DNA of 64,000 nucleotides, taken from assembly GCA_014155875.1 (NCBI GenBank), contig JACEFZ010011063.1, positions 635,001 through 699,000 on the forward strand. Reading direction: 5' to 3'. Of this stretch, positions 33,357 through 44,639 are shown piece after piece. The notes beneath the pieces are model-generated. The model worked only from the letters and a program-made list of their open reading frames with translations. It had not been told where the DNA came from and made no database searches. This DNA is from Cepaea nemoralis (Eukaryota; Mollusca; Gastropoda; Stylommatophora; Helicidae). The position numbers and the translations under genes are program-made. How positions within the stretch are numbered: position 1 is the first letter of the stretch; every line of letters starts with the position of its first letter.

Positions 33357-35339
33357 ATTGCCAGGAAGATATCAAGCCAGCTAGAGAGGCAAGTGTTTCC
33401 CACCTACCCTGGGTGGGTGCCGCCCAAAAAGAGAAACCTGTGACCAATGCAGCAGTCTTTGCCCATGATGTCTATGAAGGTTTCCACTCAGGCATTGAAA
33501 CCTTTGCTGCAGCGATTAATCTTGATAACGCATACAACAGAGTACCATTGGATTTTTTAATGTTTCAGCTACTTGAACTAAAAGTAAGTCCATTCCTCCT
33601 TAGTTGGATAGCTGCAGCCCTCTTCCAACGGAAAGTAGTTTTTAGAGGTAGCAGTTGGACTTCGGAACCAACAACAATATATCCTGGCCTACCACAGGGA
33701 TCACCATTATCTCCGGTACTGTTCAACGCCTACACAGTGAGAATCACCAGTGAGCAGATCACTGGACCTGGCAGGACATTGTCATATGCCGATGATGTTT
33801 TAGTGTATAGTCAGGGTAAGGAGAGAGAGCAGGTTGCTGGGGAACAACAAACCGAACTCAATCGCATAAGTACTTGGTGTGATGAAGCTGGGGCAATGGT
33901 CAACCCAACAAAGGCAACAGTGACTTGGTTCTCGTTGAATAATCATATTGTCAACACTCCAACATCAACTGTAATGCTGTGTTCAGAGACGGTGGAAAGA
34001 ACGCAGGCAATGAATTACCTGGGGATACGGTTTGATCGAAGCCTTGCTTATAATGTGCACATAGACCAGGTGATAACAAAGGCCAAGCGGGGTTTGGCAT
34101 GCAATGCGGGTGATGGCGGCAGCAAACTGTGAGCAGACCCATCTATGTCTTCTGTACGAGGGGCTGGTCATGTCTGTTTTGGAGTATGCAATGGTAATCC
34201 TGACTCTCAGCCATAAGCAGATAGAAAGGATGGAAAGGATACAGAATGAAGCTATGCGCATTATTCTTGGATGTACAAGAGATACAGCATGCAGGGCGAT
34301 GCGCTACCTTCTTGATTTTCCAACCATTGAAGAGAGAATACAAGTTTGCAGGGCACGCGCCCTACCTCAGAATTAACGCAAACACACAACATCCACTGCA
34401 TAGTGAAATTAGGAAGGTGAAGGGCAGCAGGTTAAAAAGAGGACGGTCGTGGATGGGTCAAGCCGAAGACATTCTTCAACAGGTGTGTTCACTTGAGGAC
34501 TTAGAACCTGGCGCGGAGTGGGTGCAAGTGCCAACAGACTTCTGCACATCCTTTTCAGTTTGCATCCAACTAGATAGAAAATGCAGACAAGAAAATCCGG
34601 CTGCTGTGGAGGCTGAAGTACAAGCGTTGATTTTCGAGAATTCGCTAGACGGTGACGCGGTCATCTACACAGATGGGTCGGTCGTCCGACATGTGAGAAG
34701 CTCATGGGCCTTTACAGCTCGGGCCGGTGGGAGAATTGTGAAGGAGGACTCTGGTGCTTTCACTGAAACCACAAGTAGCCTGACCATGGAAGTCATGGCA
34801 GTAAGTAAAGCAATAACATGGCTCGAGACACAGACATTCACTAGGGCTTGTTTCCTTAGCGACTCAATGAACATGATCAAGAGGATAGAGGAGGGGTCGT
34901 TCCGAAGAGAATGGTTGCTGCCTCTGGAGCGGTCTCGGCTGGCAAAGGTTAGTTTCATCTTCGTGCCAGGGCATGCGGGAGTACAAGGAAATGAGCGGGC
35001 TGACAAGCTCGCAGGTGAGGCTACTGTGGAGGGCGGACGCGCCATGGACCAGGCTGACATTCTGAATGCTCTACGAGAAGTAAGACTTTTGCGAGAACCA
35101 AGTGATGACTGTGAATCTACAACAATGGCCAGATTGCGAGAGCAGCAAATTAAAAGAGGTGTGGCCAAACAAGAACACTACGCAGGAAGCCAAAGAAGAT
35201 TGATAAACCAACACAGAACTGGCGTCCTTAGCCGCTACACGCTGCGGGATTTGCTGAGGAGGGGATCCGAGCACTTATGGACTGACTGGTTCGATGTGCA
35301 ATGAGGATGATCTGTCGACTAACTAACTAACTAACTAAC
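33353..35339 (+). pseudogene. I/Nimb-like LINE, direct 3' segment (RT and RNase H)
   Basis: RT: AAVFAHDVYEGFHSG, LPQGSPLSPVLFN, then the catalytic LSYADDVLVYSQG near 33780 and MNYLGIRFDRSLAYN. A frameshift near 34100 precedes a long open frame (34246-35304) with RNase H: VIYTDGSVVRH, MEVMAVSKAI, FLSDSMNMIKRIEEG and FVPGHAGVQGNERADKLAG. That frame is uninterrupted, unlike in the copy at 5349. The C-terminus reads GSEHLWTDWFDVQ, followed by the CTAA tail. It would reverse-transcribe its own RNA at the target. Confidence 0.92.
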
Positions 35340-35577
35340 GAAGTCTCAGAAATGCATCTTAGAGCCGCTGTGTCCGCCTCCACCTCCATTCGCATGCTGA
35401 ATGTCGTATTTGAAATGCGATAATCTGCTCTGTGATGATAGTGCCCCTCCATCTGGTTGTGAAGCCCCATCCCAATCTACCAGCCATGCACTCTACCAAC
35501 CATATCCTCTACCAGCCACACCATCAACTAGCCATATCTTCTACCAGCCATACACTCTACCAACCATATCCAAGCGG

Positions 35578-36467
35578 AGCTGACAGATGAACAAATCCTG
35601 AAGCAGCTACAAGAAGAGAATCTCCATATCCGAATCTTGAGGGCGGAGTGGAACCTGACGTACTCCAAGATCCCTACTACACTGGCGATGGTGACGACTG
35701 AGGGTAGCAAGATACAAGTCAAGTATCGATAAACTAGAAAGTACAACAACCTGAAAGATTCATACCAGGAATCACTCAATGTTCCAGATGTCAGAGGGTC
35801 GGCAACCGCAGAGCAACATGTCGCAGTAAGGCAGAGATCTGCCGATACTGCGCCGATCACCACGCCTTCAAGGAGTGGCCGCTGGCCCAACAGGACACGG
35901 ACTTCCGAGCACCCAACAACAAGAGAAAGTGCACAAACTGCCTGGGCAAGCATGGAGAAAGATGCTTGTGCGTCCGTACCTCCAAAGACACAGAGACGTC
36001 TTAAAGATAGCCAATACCACAAAGACACAATATAAGGATGCAATGCAGAGGTGCGAGATAGCTACGTGCATCTCACAAGCGGAAAGATCACAACTACAAA
36101 GCCATATTTATGTGCTAAAGAAACAAGTCAAGCTACTTCAAGCACCGGCACCAACTAGCGACAATGAAAACCTGCTTGCTGAAATAAAGGAGATCCAGCA
36201 AAACATCAAACAAGAGGTGGAGCACATGATGGAGACGACAAAGAAGAATGAAGAGATTCTATGAGACATCAAAGTGAAGAGAAAAATACTAAAAACTGAA
36301 AGGAAGCCAACCCAAATCAAACTAGCAGAAGACACTTAAAAGAACACAGAGAAGCCTTAAGATGAAACCCAACAAGAAAACATCGACAAGCTTCTAAAGA
36401 CAATACACACAAAAGGACGCAAAAAGACGCATGATGAAGCCAAACCACAGACCAAACAGAAACAGCA
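35578..36467 (+). pseudogene. LINE ORF1-like (gag-type zinc knuckle) fragment in the minisatellite
   Basis: Frameshifted text with paired cysteine motifs: ATCRSKAEICRYCADHH near 35820 and KCTNCLGKHGERC near 35930. These resemble the zinc knuckles of Jockey/I-type LINE ORF1 proteins, which bind element RNA. A lysine- and glutamate-rich stretch follows (KIQQ-like helices, LLAEIKEIQQNIKQEVEHMM near 36175), likely coiled coil. Minisatellite lies on both sides, so this is an insertion. No ORF2 text follows. Confidence 0.6.
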
Positions 36468-36584
36468 AGCCTACCAGCCATATAATCTACCAGCCATACA
36501 ATCCTCAAGTCATACCCGCCAAACCCTCTGCCAACCATATACTATCCCAGTCATAAACTTTACCATCCATGCTGTTTGCCATCA

Positions 36585-36965
36585 AGAATGATGATGACCA
36601 TCCATTCATTTCAACCAGTAGGATTGAAAGTATGGAGCCGTGAGTTCTAAGAAAGTTGATAAGTCCAATTTTGGCTCGAAATGTTCTTTGACAATGTAGG
36701 CAAAGAATGCTTGACGTTCCAGGAGGAGGATGTCCTGCAGTGGTTTTTCTGTCCAGCCTTTTCTTCACAGCTCTTGCAGTCTTAGTTGCTTCACCAGTGA
36801 CTGCATCCTTGCGTAATAATGTACGCCACGAATTTCGGTCTTTGGCAGCAATCTCTCAGGTGTCGGAATGAAATCCAAAAGCTTTTAGTGAGATCTTCAG
36901 AGTGTCTTCAAAGCGTTTCATCTGGCCGCCTTGGGAGCGTTTACCACAGCGCACCTCGCCGTAAA
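36585..36965 (-). pseudogene. LINE ORF2 C-terminal remnant with C2H2-like motif
   Basis: Minus-strand text: EVRCGKRSQGGQMKRFEDTLK near 36950, SWRTLLRKDAVTGEA, then LCLHCQRTFRAKIGLINFLRTH near 36690-36625. This is a CX2C...HX3-5H-type motif close to the C-terminus, the same architecture as at the end of the LINE at 50011-53142. A TGA near 36858 breaks it. It is a 5'-truncated dead copy. Confidence 0.75.
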
Positions 36966-38384
36966 TAAAAAAATTCGTTTTGGGAACCTGTGATCTGGCA
37001 TACAAGTTAACTGACCAGCCCCGCGAATCTGGTTCTTCATTAGTATAGTGTCAATTACACTTTACCAGCTGTACACTCTACCAACCTTTTCCTCTACCAG
37101 CCATACCCTCTACCAGACACACCCTCTACTAGCCATACACTCTACCAGCCATATCTTCTACTAACCATATCTTCTACCAGCCATATCTTCTACCAGCCAT
37201 ATCTTCTACCAGCCACACCCTCTACAAGCCATACACTCTACCAATCATATCCTCTACCTGCCATTTCCTCTCCGGTCATACCGTCTACCAGCCATTCACT
37301 CTACCAACCGTATCCTATACCAGCCATACACTCTACCAGCCATATCTTCTACCAGCCATTCCTTCTACCAGCCACACCCTCTACTAGCAATATCCTCTTC
37401 TAGGAATATCCTCTACCAGCCATATCCTTTATCAGTCACAAACTCTACAGCAATACACTCTAACAGCCATACAATCTACAAGCCATATAATCTACCATCC
37501 ATACAATCCTCTAGCCATACCCATTCTAGCCTTATTCTCTGTTAACCATACACTCTCCCAGTCATAAACTCTACCAGCCATACGCTTTACTAGCTACACA
37601 CTACCAGACATACACTCTATACAACCATACCACTACCAACCATACCTCTACCAACCATACCTCTACCAGACATACACCCTACCAGGCATACACTCTGCCA
37701 GGCATACGTCTACCAGCCATACACTCTACCAGCCATACCCTTTACCAGCCATATCTTCTACCAGCCTCACCCTCTACTAGCTATACACTCTACCAGCCAT
37801 ACACTCTACCAATCATATCCTCTACCGGCCATTTCCTCTCAGGTCATACCGTATACCAACCTTGTCCTCTACCAGCCATACACTCTACCAGCCAATCATT
37901 CTACCAACCGTATCCTCTACCAGCCATACACTCTACCAGCCATACACTCCACCATCCATATATTCTACCAGACATACCTTCTACGAGCCACACCATCTAC
38001 TAGGAATATCCTCTTCCAGCCATATCCTCTATGAGCCATAAACTCTACAGCAATACACTCTACCAGCCATACAATCTACCAGCCATACAGTGCTCTAGCC
38101 ATACCCATTCTAGCCATATCCTCTGCTAACCATACACTCTCCCAGTCATAAACTCTACCAGCCATACGCTTTACTAGCTATACAAAACCAGACATACACT
38201 CTACCAACCATACCTCTACCAGCCATACCCTCTATCAACCATACCCTCCACGAGCCATACACTCTACCAGCCATACCTCCTACCAGCCATACACTCTACC
38301 AGCCATATCCTTAGCTAGCCTTACACTCTAGCATCCATACACTCTACCAGCCATACCCTAAGCCATTCTTACACTCTGCCAGCT

Positions 38385-38647
38385 GCTTTACTCCCGGCTC
38401 TACTTCCAGCTCCGGAATGAGTACTACACGAATGGCGTTGAGTGGCTGGACTCCACGCTGCTGGCAGTCTGTGGCCAGTACTATAAGAACATACACTTGA
38501 GCAGTGCAAGAGAACCGTACCCTAATCTAGCAGCCGCATGTATGATGCACAGTGACGTATGCATCAGCCCAGAGGCAGCGCACAGTTATCTGTTATCTAA
38601 AACAGATGACAACATAGACGTCCAGCTGCCGCCAGGTACTGCTGTGT
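38385..38647 (+). CDS. candidate exon of an unidentified host gene
   Basis: An open frame of about 88 codons reading LLYSRLYFQLRNEYY, then VEWLDSTLLAVCGQYYKN, YPNLAAACMMHSDVC and SPEAAHSYLLSK. Its composition is ordinary cellular protein rather than repeat-derived. It sits between CTCTGCCAG (possible acceptor, preceded by pyrimidines) and CCGCCAG/GTACTG (possible donor). I do not recognise the family. It could equally be an exon copied into the repeat. The left boundary coincides with the end of the 16-bp array. Confidence 0.4.
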
Positions 38648-38782
38648 GGTTGTCTGCCTGTATGTTCGTCTGTCAGCTTATGTGTCTCTCTGTTGCCAGT
38701 ACTTATGTCCCTCTGCAGTTTGTGACGTATAAAGTGTCAGGTGAGTGAATAGGACTACGCACAAATACGTTTTCTTTTTCTT

Positions 38783-38995
38783 ACAGTTCATGCCGTGTGG
38801 CGTTGGTGATCATGTCTGTCCACAGCTTTCTTACCTGTCTCATGTACTGCCAATCTTCTTATAGCCCATGCTGCGTGGCGTTGGTGATCATGTCTGTCCA
38901 CAGCCTTCTGTCTCGTGTACTGCCAATCTTCTTATAGTCCATGCCGTGTGGCGTTAGTGATCATGTCTGTCCACAAGCTTCTGTCTCCTGTACTG
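38783..38995 (-). repeat. tandem triplication of a LINE 3' end (73-78 bp units)
   Basis: TGCCGTGTGGCG-type blocks start at 38791, 38869 and 38942. On the minus strand each reads LWTDMITNATRHG before a stop, the C-terminal end of the adjacent RTE-like remnant. Confidence 0.8.
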
Positions 38996-39420
38996 GAAAT
39001 CATGTCCGATGTCGATGTTAATCAATATCATGATGTAAAACTGTCCAATATTTCTCTCATGGTCTCCTACTGCCTCTCTTCTCCTCAAGCTTCCCTCCTG
39101 TGACGACATACTCTACTTTTCTCCTTCACAAGACATGCCCAAAGAATGTGAACTGTAATCTTCTGTTGAGGGTCACCAGTATTAGTTGTTTTTTGCGAGT
39201 CACCGGTTCTCTTTGCGAGTCACCAGTTCTCTTTGCGAGTCACCAGTTCTTTTTGTGAGTCACCAGTTCTCTTTGCGAGTCAACGTCTTTCCAGATATCA
39301 TCCTGGGTCTGTCTATTCCCCAGTGTACTCGTCACGCTTCTATAAATCACATTCCCACAGATCCAACATAATGCCTCACTTTTCTGCTAATTGTCCATGA
39401 TTTGCTTCCGTTTTCTCTTA
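38996..39420 (-). pseudogene. RTE-like LINE copy E, C-terminal remnant
   Basis: Minus-strand text shows QFTFFGHV, then a degraded VVTGGKLEEKRGSRRP block near 39100-39040 and SWTISRKV near 39400. These are the GHVMRR...GKRGRGRP and ESWT regions of RTE-like ORF2. It is heavily frameshifted. A 20-bp tandem repeat (39195-39283) has grown inside it. Confidence 0.6.
39195..39283. repeat. 20-bp tandem repeat
   Basis: GCGAGTCACCAGTTCTCTTT repeated about four and a half times within LINE copy E. Confidence 0.93.
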
Positions 39421-39489
39421 TTATAGCTATTACAAAGAAATACACAATCGTGAAAATTACACACACATGTTGCACAATCTGACAATAAT

Positions 39490-40515
39490 ACCTATTTAAT
39501 GTAAAGGTACAAGTAAATCAATGTGTCATGTAAAGTTATAAGTAAATCAATGTGTAAAACCTGTGTGAGGTAACGCTTCAAGTAAATAAATGTGCAAAGC
39601 TTATGTAATGTAAAGTTACAGTTAAATCAATATGTAAAGTCTGTGTAATGTAATGTTACAAGTAAATCAATATGTGTACAACCTGTGTAATGTACAGTTA
39701 CCAGTAAATCGATGTGTAAAGTTAGTGTAATGTAAAGATAAAAGGAAATAAATGTGTAAAGTCTGTGAAATGTAAATTTACAAGTAAATCAATGTGTAAA
39801 GCCTATGTCATGTAAAGCTACAAGGCAATCAATGTGTAAAGCCAGTATAATGTAACGATACAAGACAATCAATGTGTAAAGCCAGTGTAATGTAAAGTTA
39901 CAAGTAAATCAATGTGTGCTTGCTTGCTTGCGTTCGCTGGCTGTGAACTCCAGCATGAAGTCCTGTATGTCGGATGAAGACATCCTCTTGTTCAACATCA
40001 GTGTGATGTCATACAGGACCTGAGGTTTGTGTGAATATCCGTTGTCCCATGTCTGGCTTATTGGTGTGAAGACTGGTGGTTCCTCGCCGTGCAGGAAGAT
40101 ACTCTCCGACTTCGGAAGAATCAGCGATCCTACTACGTTAGCCTGGACCCCGAAGGGACCTGTTGCCCAGGACGCACGACTAGGACGTGTTAGTAGGTCT
40201 AGGGCAGTATAGAACCCGGCCCCGGTGCCTTGGAAACACCCGTGCGTCCCAAATCAATGTGTAAAGCCAGTGTGATGTAAAGTTTCAAATAAGTCGATGT
40301 TTAAAGCTCGCGTGATGTAATGTTGCAACTAGATCAATGGGAAAAGCCAGTGAAATGTAAAGTTACAAGTAAATCAGTTTGTAAAGCGAGAGTAATATAA
40401 AGTTACAAGTAAATCAATGTGTAAAGGCAGTGTGATGTAAAGTTAACCAGTAAATTAATGTGTAAAGCCTGTGCCATTAAAGTTACCAGTAAATCAATGT
40501 GTAAAGCCTGTGAGT
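39490..40515. repeat. 40-bp minisatellite, interrupted once
   Basis: Units contain AGTAAATCAATGTGTAAAGC and TGTAATGTAAAGTTACA. Blocks lie at 39490-39918 and 40251-40515, separated by the open-frame segment at 39919-40250. About 17 units in total, some degenerate. Confidence 0.92.
39908..40252 (-). CDS. 111-codon open frame inserted in the 40-bp minisatellite, unknown
   Basis: The whole non-repeat insert is open in one minus-strand frame, ending at a TGA supplied by the array. It reads GAGFYTALDLLTRPSRASW, then GPFGVQANVVGSLILPKSES, FTPISQTWDNGYSHKP and VLYDITLMLNKRMSSSDIQD. It has no start codon near its beginning, so it would be an exon or a truncated copy. Its 3' end on this strand carries GCAA repeats, like a retroposon tail. 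ACACATTGATTT flanks both sides, but this is also array sequence. I do not recognise the protein. Confidence 0.35.
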
Positions 40516-40879
40516 AGTATACAATGTGCAAACGGGGTAGTAAATAAGTAGCCGCTCCTTGGCTGTAACGTCATATTTTACTATATAAAAAGTCCAGCTC
40601 CGCATAGAAACTGCTCCTACGGGGGACCTCATTTTCAATGGATGCAACTCGTGAATAAATAATGAATGTTTTTTGCACTGTTACTTACATTTGTTGCGAG
40701 AAATTAATTTTTTAAATTTAATAAGTGCTGCTATTAGTAGTTGTAGTGGGCGATTCTTAAACATTATGATCCTATGATTTATGCCGTGTTAGGGTATAGT
40801 GCTCTTCCTCCTGTATCTTCCTTAGTTTTTCTCGTCTTCTTTCTTTATCTGTATTGGGCTGGGCGTAATCTCATGTCTC
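40516..40879. other. no recognisable feature
   Basis: AT-rich single-copy-looking sequence with no supported gene or repeat. Confidence 0.4.
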
Positions 40880-41040
40880 CATAATAGTAGTGCCAGCGAG
40901 TTAGTATTTGTTTGCATGTGGCGAGTGGTCATATAATGTTTCTCGCGACCTTTGACTTTGAGGTTTGTGGTTCGATCACACTTGTTAATTGCTGGAAATC
41001 TGATAAGCATGCTTGTGGCTTAGGGTTCTGGTTGCGGCGC
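40880..41040 (+). mobile_element. tRNA-like SINE head
   Basis: TGTGGCGAGTGG at 40917 fits a polymerase III box A, and GGTTCGATCAC at 40969 fits box B almost exactly. The spacing is near that of a tRNA gene. No cloverleaf with a clear acceptor stem is visible, so a SINE is likelier than a functional tRNA. Confidence 0.5.
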
Positions 41041-41087
41041 TCCTAAACATGTATATTTCTTTGGTGTGTCATGAATGTTCTATGGGC

Positions 41088-41523
41088 GCCGGTGCTGCAT
41101 AATTGACAATAGATAACTCTTTAAGGCAACTCGATGCAACTCGATCGAACAACAGAACAAAATTCACATTTATACCTTCTTTTTCACTCCAGGTATTCGG
41201 CATACGCAATGCATTTATACCACATCATCAGTACTTTTATACGATACCTAGACGTCTACACTTACTTCACATATAGAACTAAACAACTAACCACAGATGT
41301 AGCGCGCACATTTATGGCAGTGCTACGGAGCCAGACCCACCTCTCAACTCGAGGGTAGCTAAGCAAACTGACTGCCCGCAGAAACGTGTCACCGCTCAGC
41401 GCCTCGCGCCCTCGCTATTGTCATGCAAGGCATGATTATAAATATTCTCATCTTAACGCTGAACTGCGTGAAGCTGTAGACTGTCTGTATCGAGTGGCTC
41501 ATGACCTGACCTAGGTCCATGCC
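41088..41523. repeat. dispersed 436-bp repeat, copy 1
   Basis: It begins GCCGGTGCTGCATAATTGAC and ends GACCTAGGTCCATGCC. It matches 47343-47781 across its length with many substitutions. No protein is present. Its class (LTR, MITE or other) is undetermined. Confidence 0.88.
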
Positions 41524-41985
41524 ACCCAACCCGCTGCACTTGAAATGAAATGTGACGAATTTTTGTTGTCTTCACACTTACTTATACACTTCCGGTATAA
41601 TGGCGACGCGATGACTCGTTGTGCTTAGGGGAGACGCTGCTCAGTGTTTTTCTGTGGATTCCTGTGAATTTCGTGTGAATCGTGGGGATAGTGTTTTTCC
41701 TTTGGATTATGTGATTTATTCGTGTTCGTGTATTGAAAGGTTCACAAAGAAGCCACGCAGGCAGGTGGTGGATGAATTTTGAGGGCAGCGAGCCGACAGA
41801 TATTTGTGGTATGTCTCGAGTTCGCGCGACGAGCAAGCGCGAGGATCTCTTCGAGAGACATGATGCAGTCATGCCGGCCAGTATGAGTCACAGCCATAGA
41901 GGAAAGCAACGGCAAACTACCTCTTTGAAGTGCCTAGTTATTATGATTCGCTTAAAGATATGATCATCGCAAGACAAGGACAGAG
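41524..41985 (+). other. RTE copy C, probable 5' untranslated region
   Basis: It contains GGCAGGTGGTGGATGAATTT, a stretch reading SKREDLFERHDAVMPASM, and GGAAAGCAACGGCAAACTAC. It leads directly into endonuclease text. The start of the element is not defined. Confidence 0.5.
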
Positions 41986-42720
41986 ACATTAAATTAGGAA
42001 CATGGACCGTTAGGACGTTAAACAACGACGAGAAATTAGAGACATAACACAAGAAAGAATTCAGAGAAAAAATTTTATACTATTAGGTATGTGCGAACGA
42101 GATGGAACAGGAGCAGGCATCAGATACATAAAGATTTTAAGTATGATTTATTCTGGAGGTGAAGAGTGACGACATAGGGGAGTGGCAATATTTTGGACTC
42201 GGAAAACATCCACGTCTGTCAGGCGCGTTTTGGGCCGCCCTGCGACAGAGTTCTACTAGCTAAATGAGTGCAGACCTTTTAACATCAATGTTCAGGCTAC
42301 ATGCCCCAACAGGAGATCCAGTGAAGATAGTGTAGAGGAATTTTATAATGACAGGGTCTGCCTTAAAGAAATGTAAAAATTCAGAAATAAACATCATAAT
42401 AGGGGACTTCAATGCAAAAGTAGGATATCAAGGGGATAGATACCAGTAGCAACTATGGTTTAAGGAGAGAGAAATGAAAGAGGCTACAGACTAGTAGAGT
42501 GGGCAAAAGAACAGGAAATGATTGTAGGAAAACACCTGGTTCCAAGCAACACCCTAGAATATTATGGACCTGGAGGAGTCCTGATAGCAGGATTAGAAAC
42601 CAGATTGACTACATTCTCATTACAGAAGATTTAGAAACGCGCTAACAGTAGCAAAACAGTTCCAGTGCTGATTGTTATAGTGACCACAGATTACTCACAG
42701 GAACATTGAGGATAAAGTTG
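41986..42720 (+). pseudogene. RTE-like LINE copy C, APE endonuclease region
   Basis: KLGTWTVRTL near 41992 corresponds to the conserved Asn-containing start of APE endonucleases (Asn here replaced by Thr). INIIIGDFNAKVGYQGD near 42390 holds the catalytic GDFN. NERGYRLVEWAKEQEMIV follows. Many stops and frameshifts are present. The enzyme would nick target DNA to prime reverse transcription. Confidence 0.78.
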
Positions 42721-44637
42721 AAGAAAGTCAAGTATATAACAGGAAACACTAAATATGACTTGTGTACATTGAGTAATGACAAGGAAATACAAGACAAATT
42801 CAACATAGAAGTACAGAACAGATTTGAAATATTGTCTGATCTAGAGATCCTATTCCAGGATGTGGATGATCAATGGGAAATGTTAAAGAATTCAATCAAT
42901 GTGGCTGCAGAAAACAACTATTCCAAAATTAAAGAAGGTGGGTCGTAAGAAATGGATGACTGAGGAAATTTTACACTTAATGGAAACAAGAAGACTCAAC
43001 AAAAATAATCCTGCCAAATATGAAGAAATTCACAGACAAGTCAGAATATTATGTAGGAAGGCAAAGAAATCATGGCTTGAGGAAAAGTGCTTAGAAATTG
43101 AAAAACAACACAACAGTCAAAATACCAAATTAGTGCACAAAAGAATTCAGGAACTTACTAATAAAAGAACAAGTACATCAACAGCTGTCTAAAAACTAAA
43201 GATGGCAAAATCATAATAGAAAAAGATCAGATTCTACATGTATGGACAGATTATGTGAAAGACCTGTATAATGATAACAGAGAGGAACAGTATGCTATTA
43301 GATTTAATAATGAAGGACCAGAAATTTTAAAGATGGAGGTTCAAAATGTTCTTAAGCATATTGAAAGCTGGCAAGGCCCCCGGTGCAGATAACATCAGCA
43401 ACAGAAATGATTAAAGCTTTAGAAGAATTTGGACTAGAGCAAGTCACTAGACTGCTGAACACATTATATGATACTGGAGATATACCTTCTGAATTATGTA
43501 ATTCTGTATTTATTGCAATCCCAAAGAAATCAGGAACCTTAGAATGTGATCAACATAGAACAATTAGTATAATGAGTCACATCACAAAGATTTTGTTCGA
43601 ATTATCATGCAAAGAGTGAGGAAGAAAATTACAACCTGAAATAGGGGGAAGAACAATGTGGGTTTGTAGAAGGAAAGGGTACAGTAAATGCTGTGTATAT
43701 GCTGCGAACAGTTATTGAACGTGCTTTAGAAGTAAACAAGGATATACATCTTTGCTTTATTGACTACACAAAGGCTTTGATAGAGTTAGACATGTCAACA
43801 TTGTGGATATGCTTGCAGATCTACAAATTGATGGGAAAGACATTAGACTTATAAAAAACATATATTGGAAACAACAAGCTGCCATAAGGATTGATAATGA
43901 AGTAGGACAATATCAACCTATTAAGAGAGGTGTTAGGCAGGGATGTGTAATGTCTCCTAGATCTTTTTTCCCTATACAGTGAAAATATTTTCAGAAATGT
44001 AGAAGACCTAAATGAGCACTGGAGGACGAACATAAATAACATTAGATATGCAGATGATACAGTATTGATTGCAGACAATGCACAGGATCTGCAACAATTA
44101 GTAGACGCTGTTGTTGTACACAGTGAGCAGCTGGGGTTGGAATTAAATTGTAGGAAGACACAGGTTATGGTCGTCACTAGGAAGAACGAAGTACCACAAT
44201 GTAATATACAAGTAAATGGGAATATTCTTCAACAAGTGAATCGTTCAATTATCTCGGAACAGTCATAACATCTGATGGCAGATGCCTTGAAGAGATTAGA
44301 ACAAGAATCGCCATTGCGAAATTAGCCTTTAGCAAGATGAAAAACATTCTGACCAATAAAATGATGTCAATTGAAACGAGAAAAAGAGTGTTGAGGGGAT
44401 ACATAGAGCCTGTTCTTTTGTATGGATGTGAAACTTGGACAATGTGCAGTCAAGCTGAAAAACATCTGATGGCTGCAGAAATGTGGTTTCTGAGGAAAAT
44501 GCAAAGAATACCATGGACAGATAGAAAAACCAATGACCAAGTACTACAAGAGACAAATGAAAATCGTAGATTGATTAGAGAAATTAGAATCATGACCGCC
44601 CACGCTTTCCGGCATGGCACATGATTGATTGATTGAT
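42721..44637 (+). pseudogene. RTE-like LINE copy C, reverse transcriptase
   Basis: A connector helix region (42706-43192) precedes RT, which has KAGKAPGADNI near 43370, CDQHRTISIMSHITKI near 43545, QPIKRGVRQGCVMSP-type text near 43920, and the catalytic box as IRYADDTVLIAD near 44042. Then come LNCRKTQVMVVTRKNE, VLLYGCETWTMCSQAEKH and RIPWTDRKTNDQV. The C-terminus jumps from REIRI to MTAHAFRHGT, so the FFGHVMRR...GRGR block present in other copies is deleted. The stop lies inside the tail TGATTGATTGATTGA. Confidence 0.88.
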
Positions 44638-44639
44638 CA

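Larger units (their letters stand above)
35450..38384. repeat. 16-bp minisatellite (CTCTACCAGCCATACA), interrupted
   Basis: Array blocks at 35450-35577, 36468-36580 and about 37056-38384. A higher-order unit is visible: CCCATTCTAGCC with its surroundings at 37520 recurs at 38104, a 584-bp shift, and a third relative occurs near 36513. Two LINE fragments interrupt the array. Its last unit, ACACTCTGCCAG, ends at a possible splice acceptor for the exon-like segment at 38385. Confidence 0.92.

Noticed and set aside
40917..40979. Functional tRNA gene
   Set aside because: Box A and B are present, but no acceptor stem or anticodon arm could be folded; SINE head is likelier.
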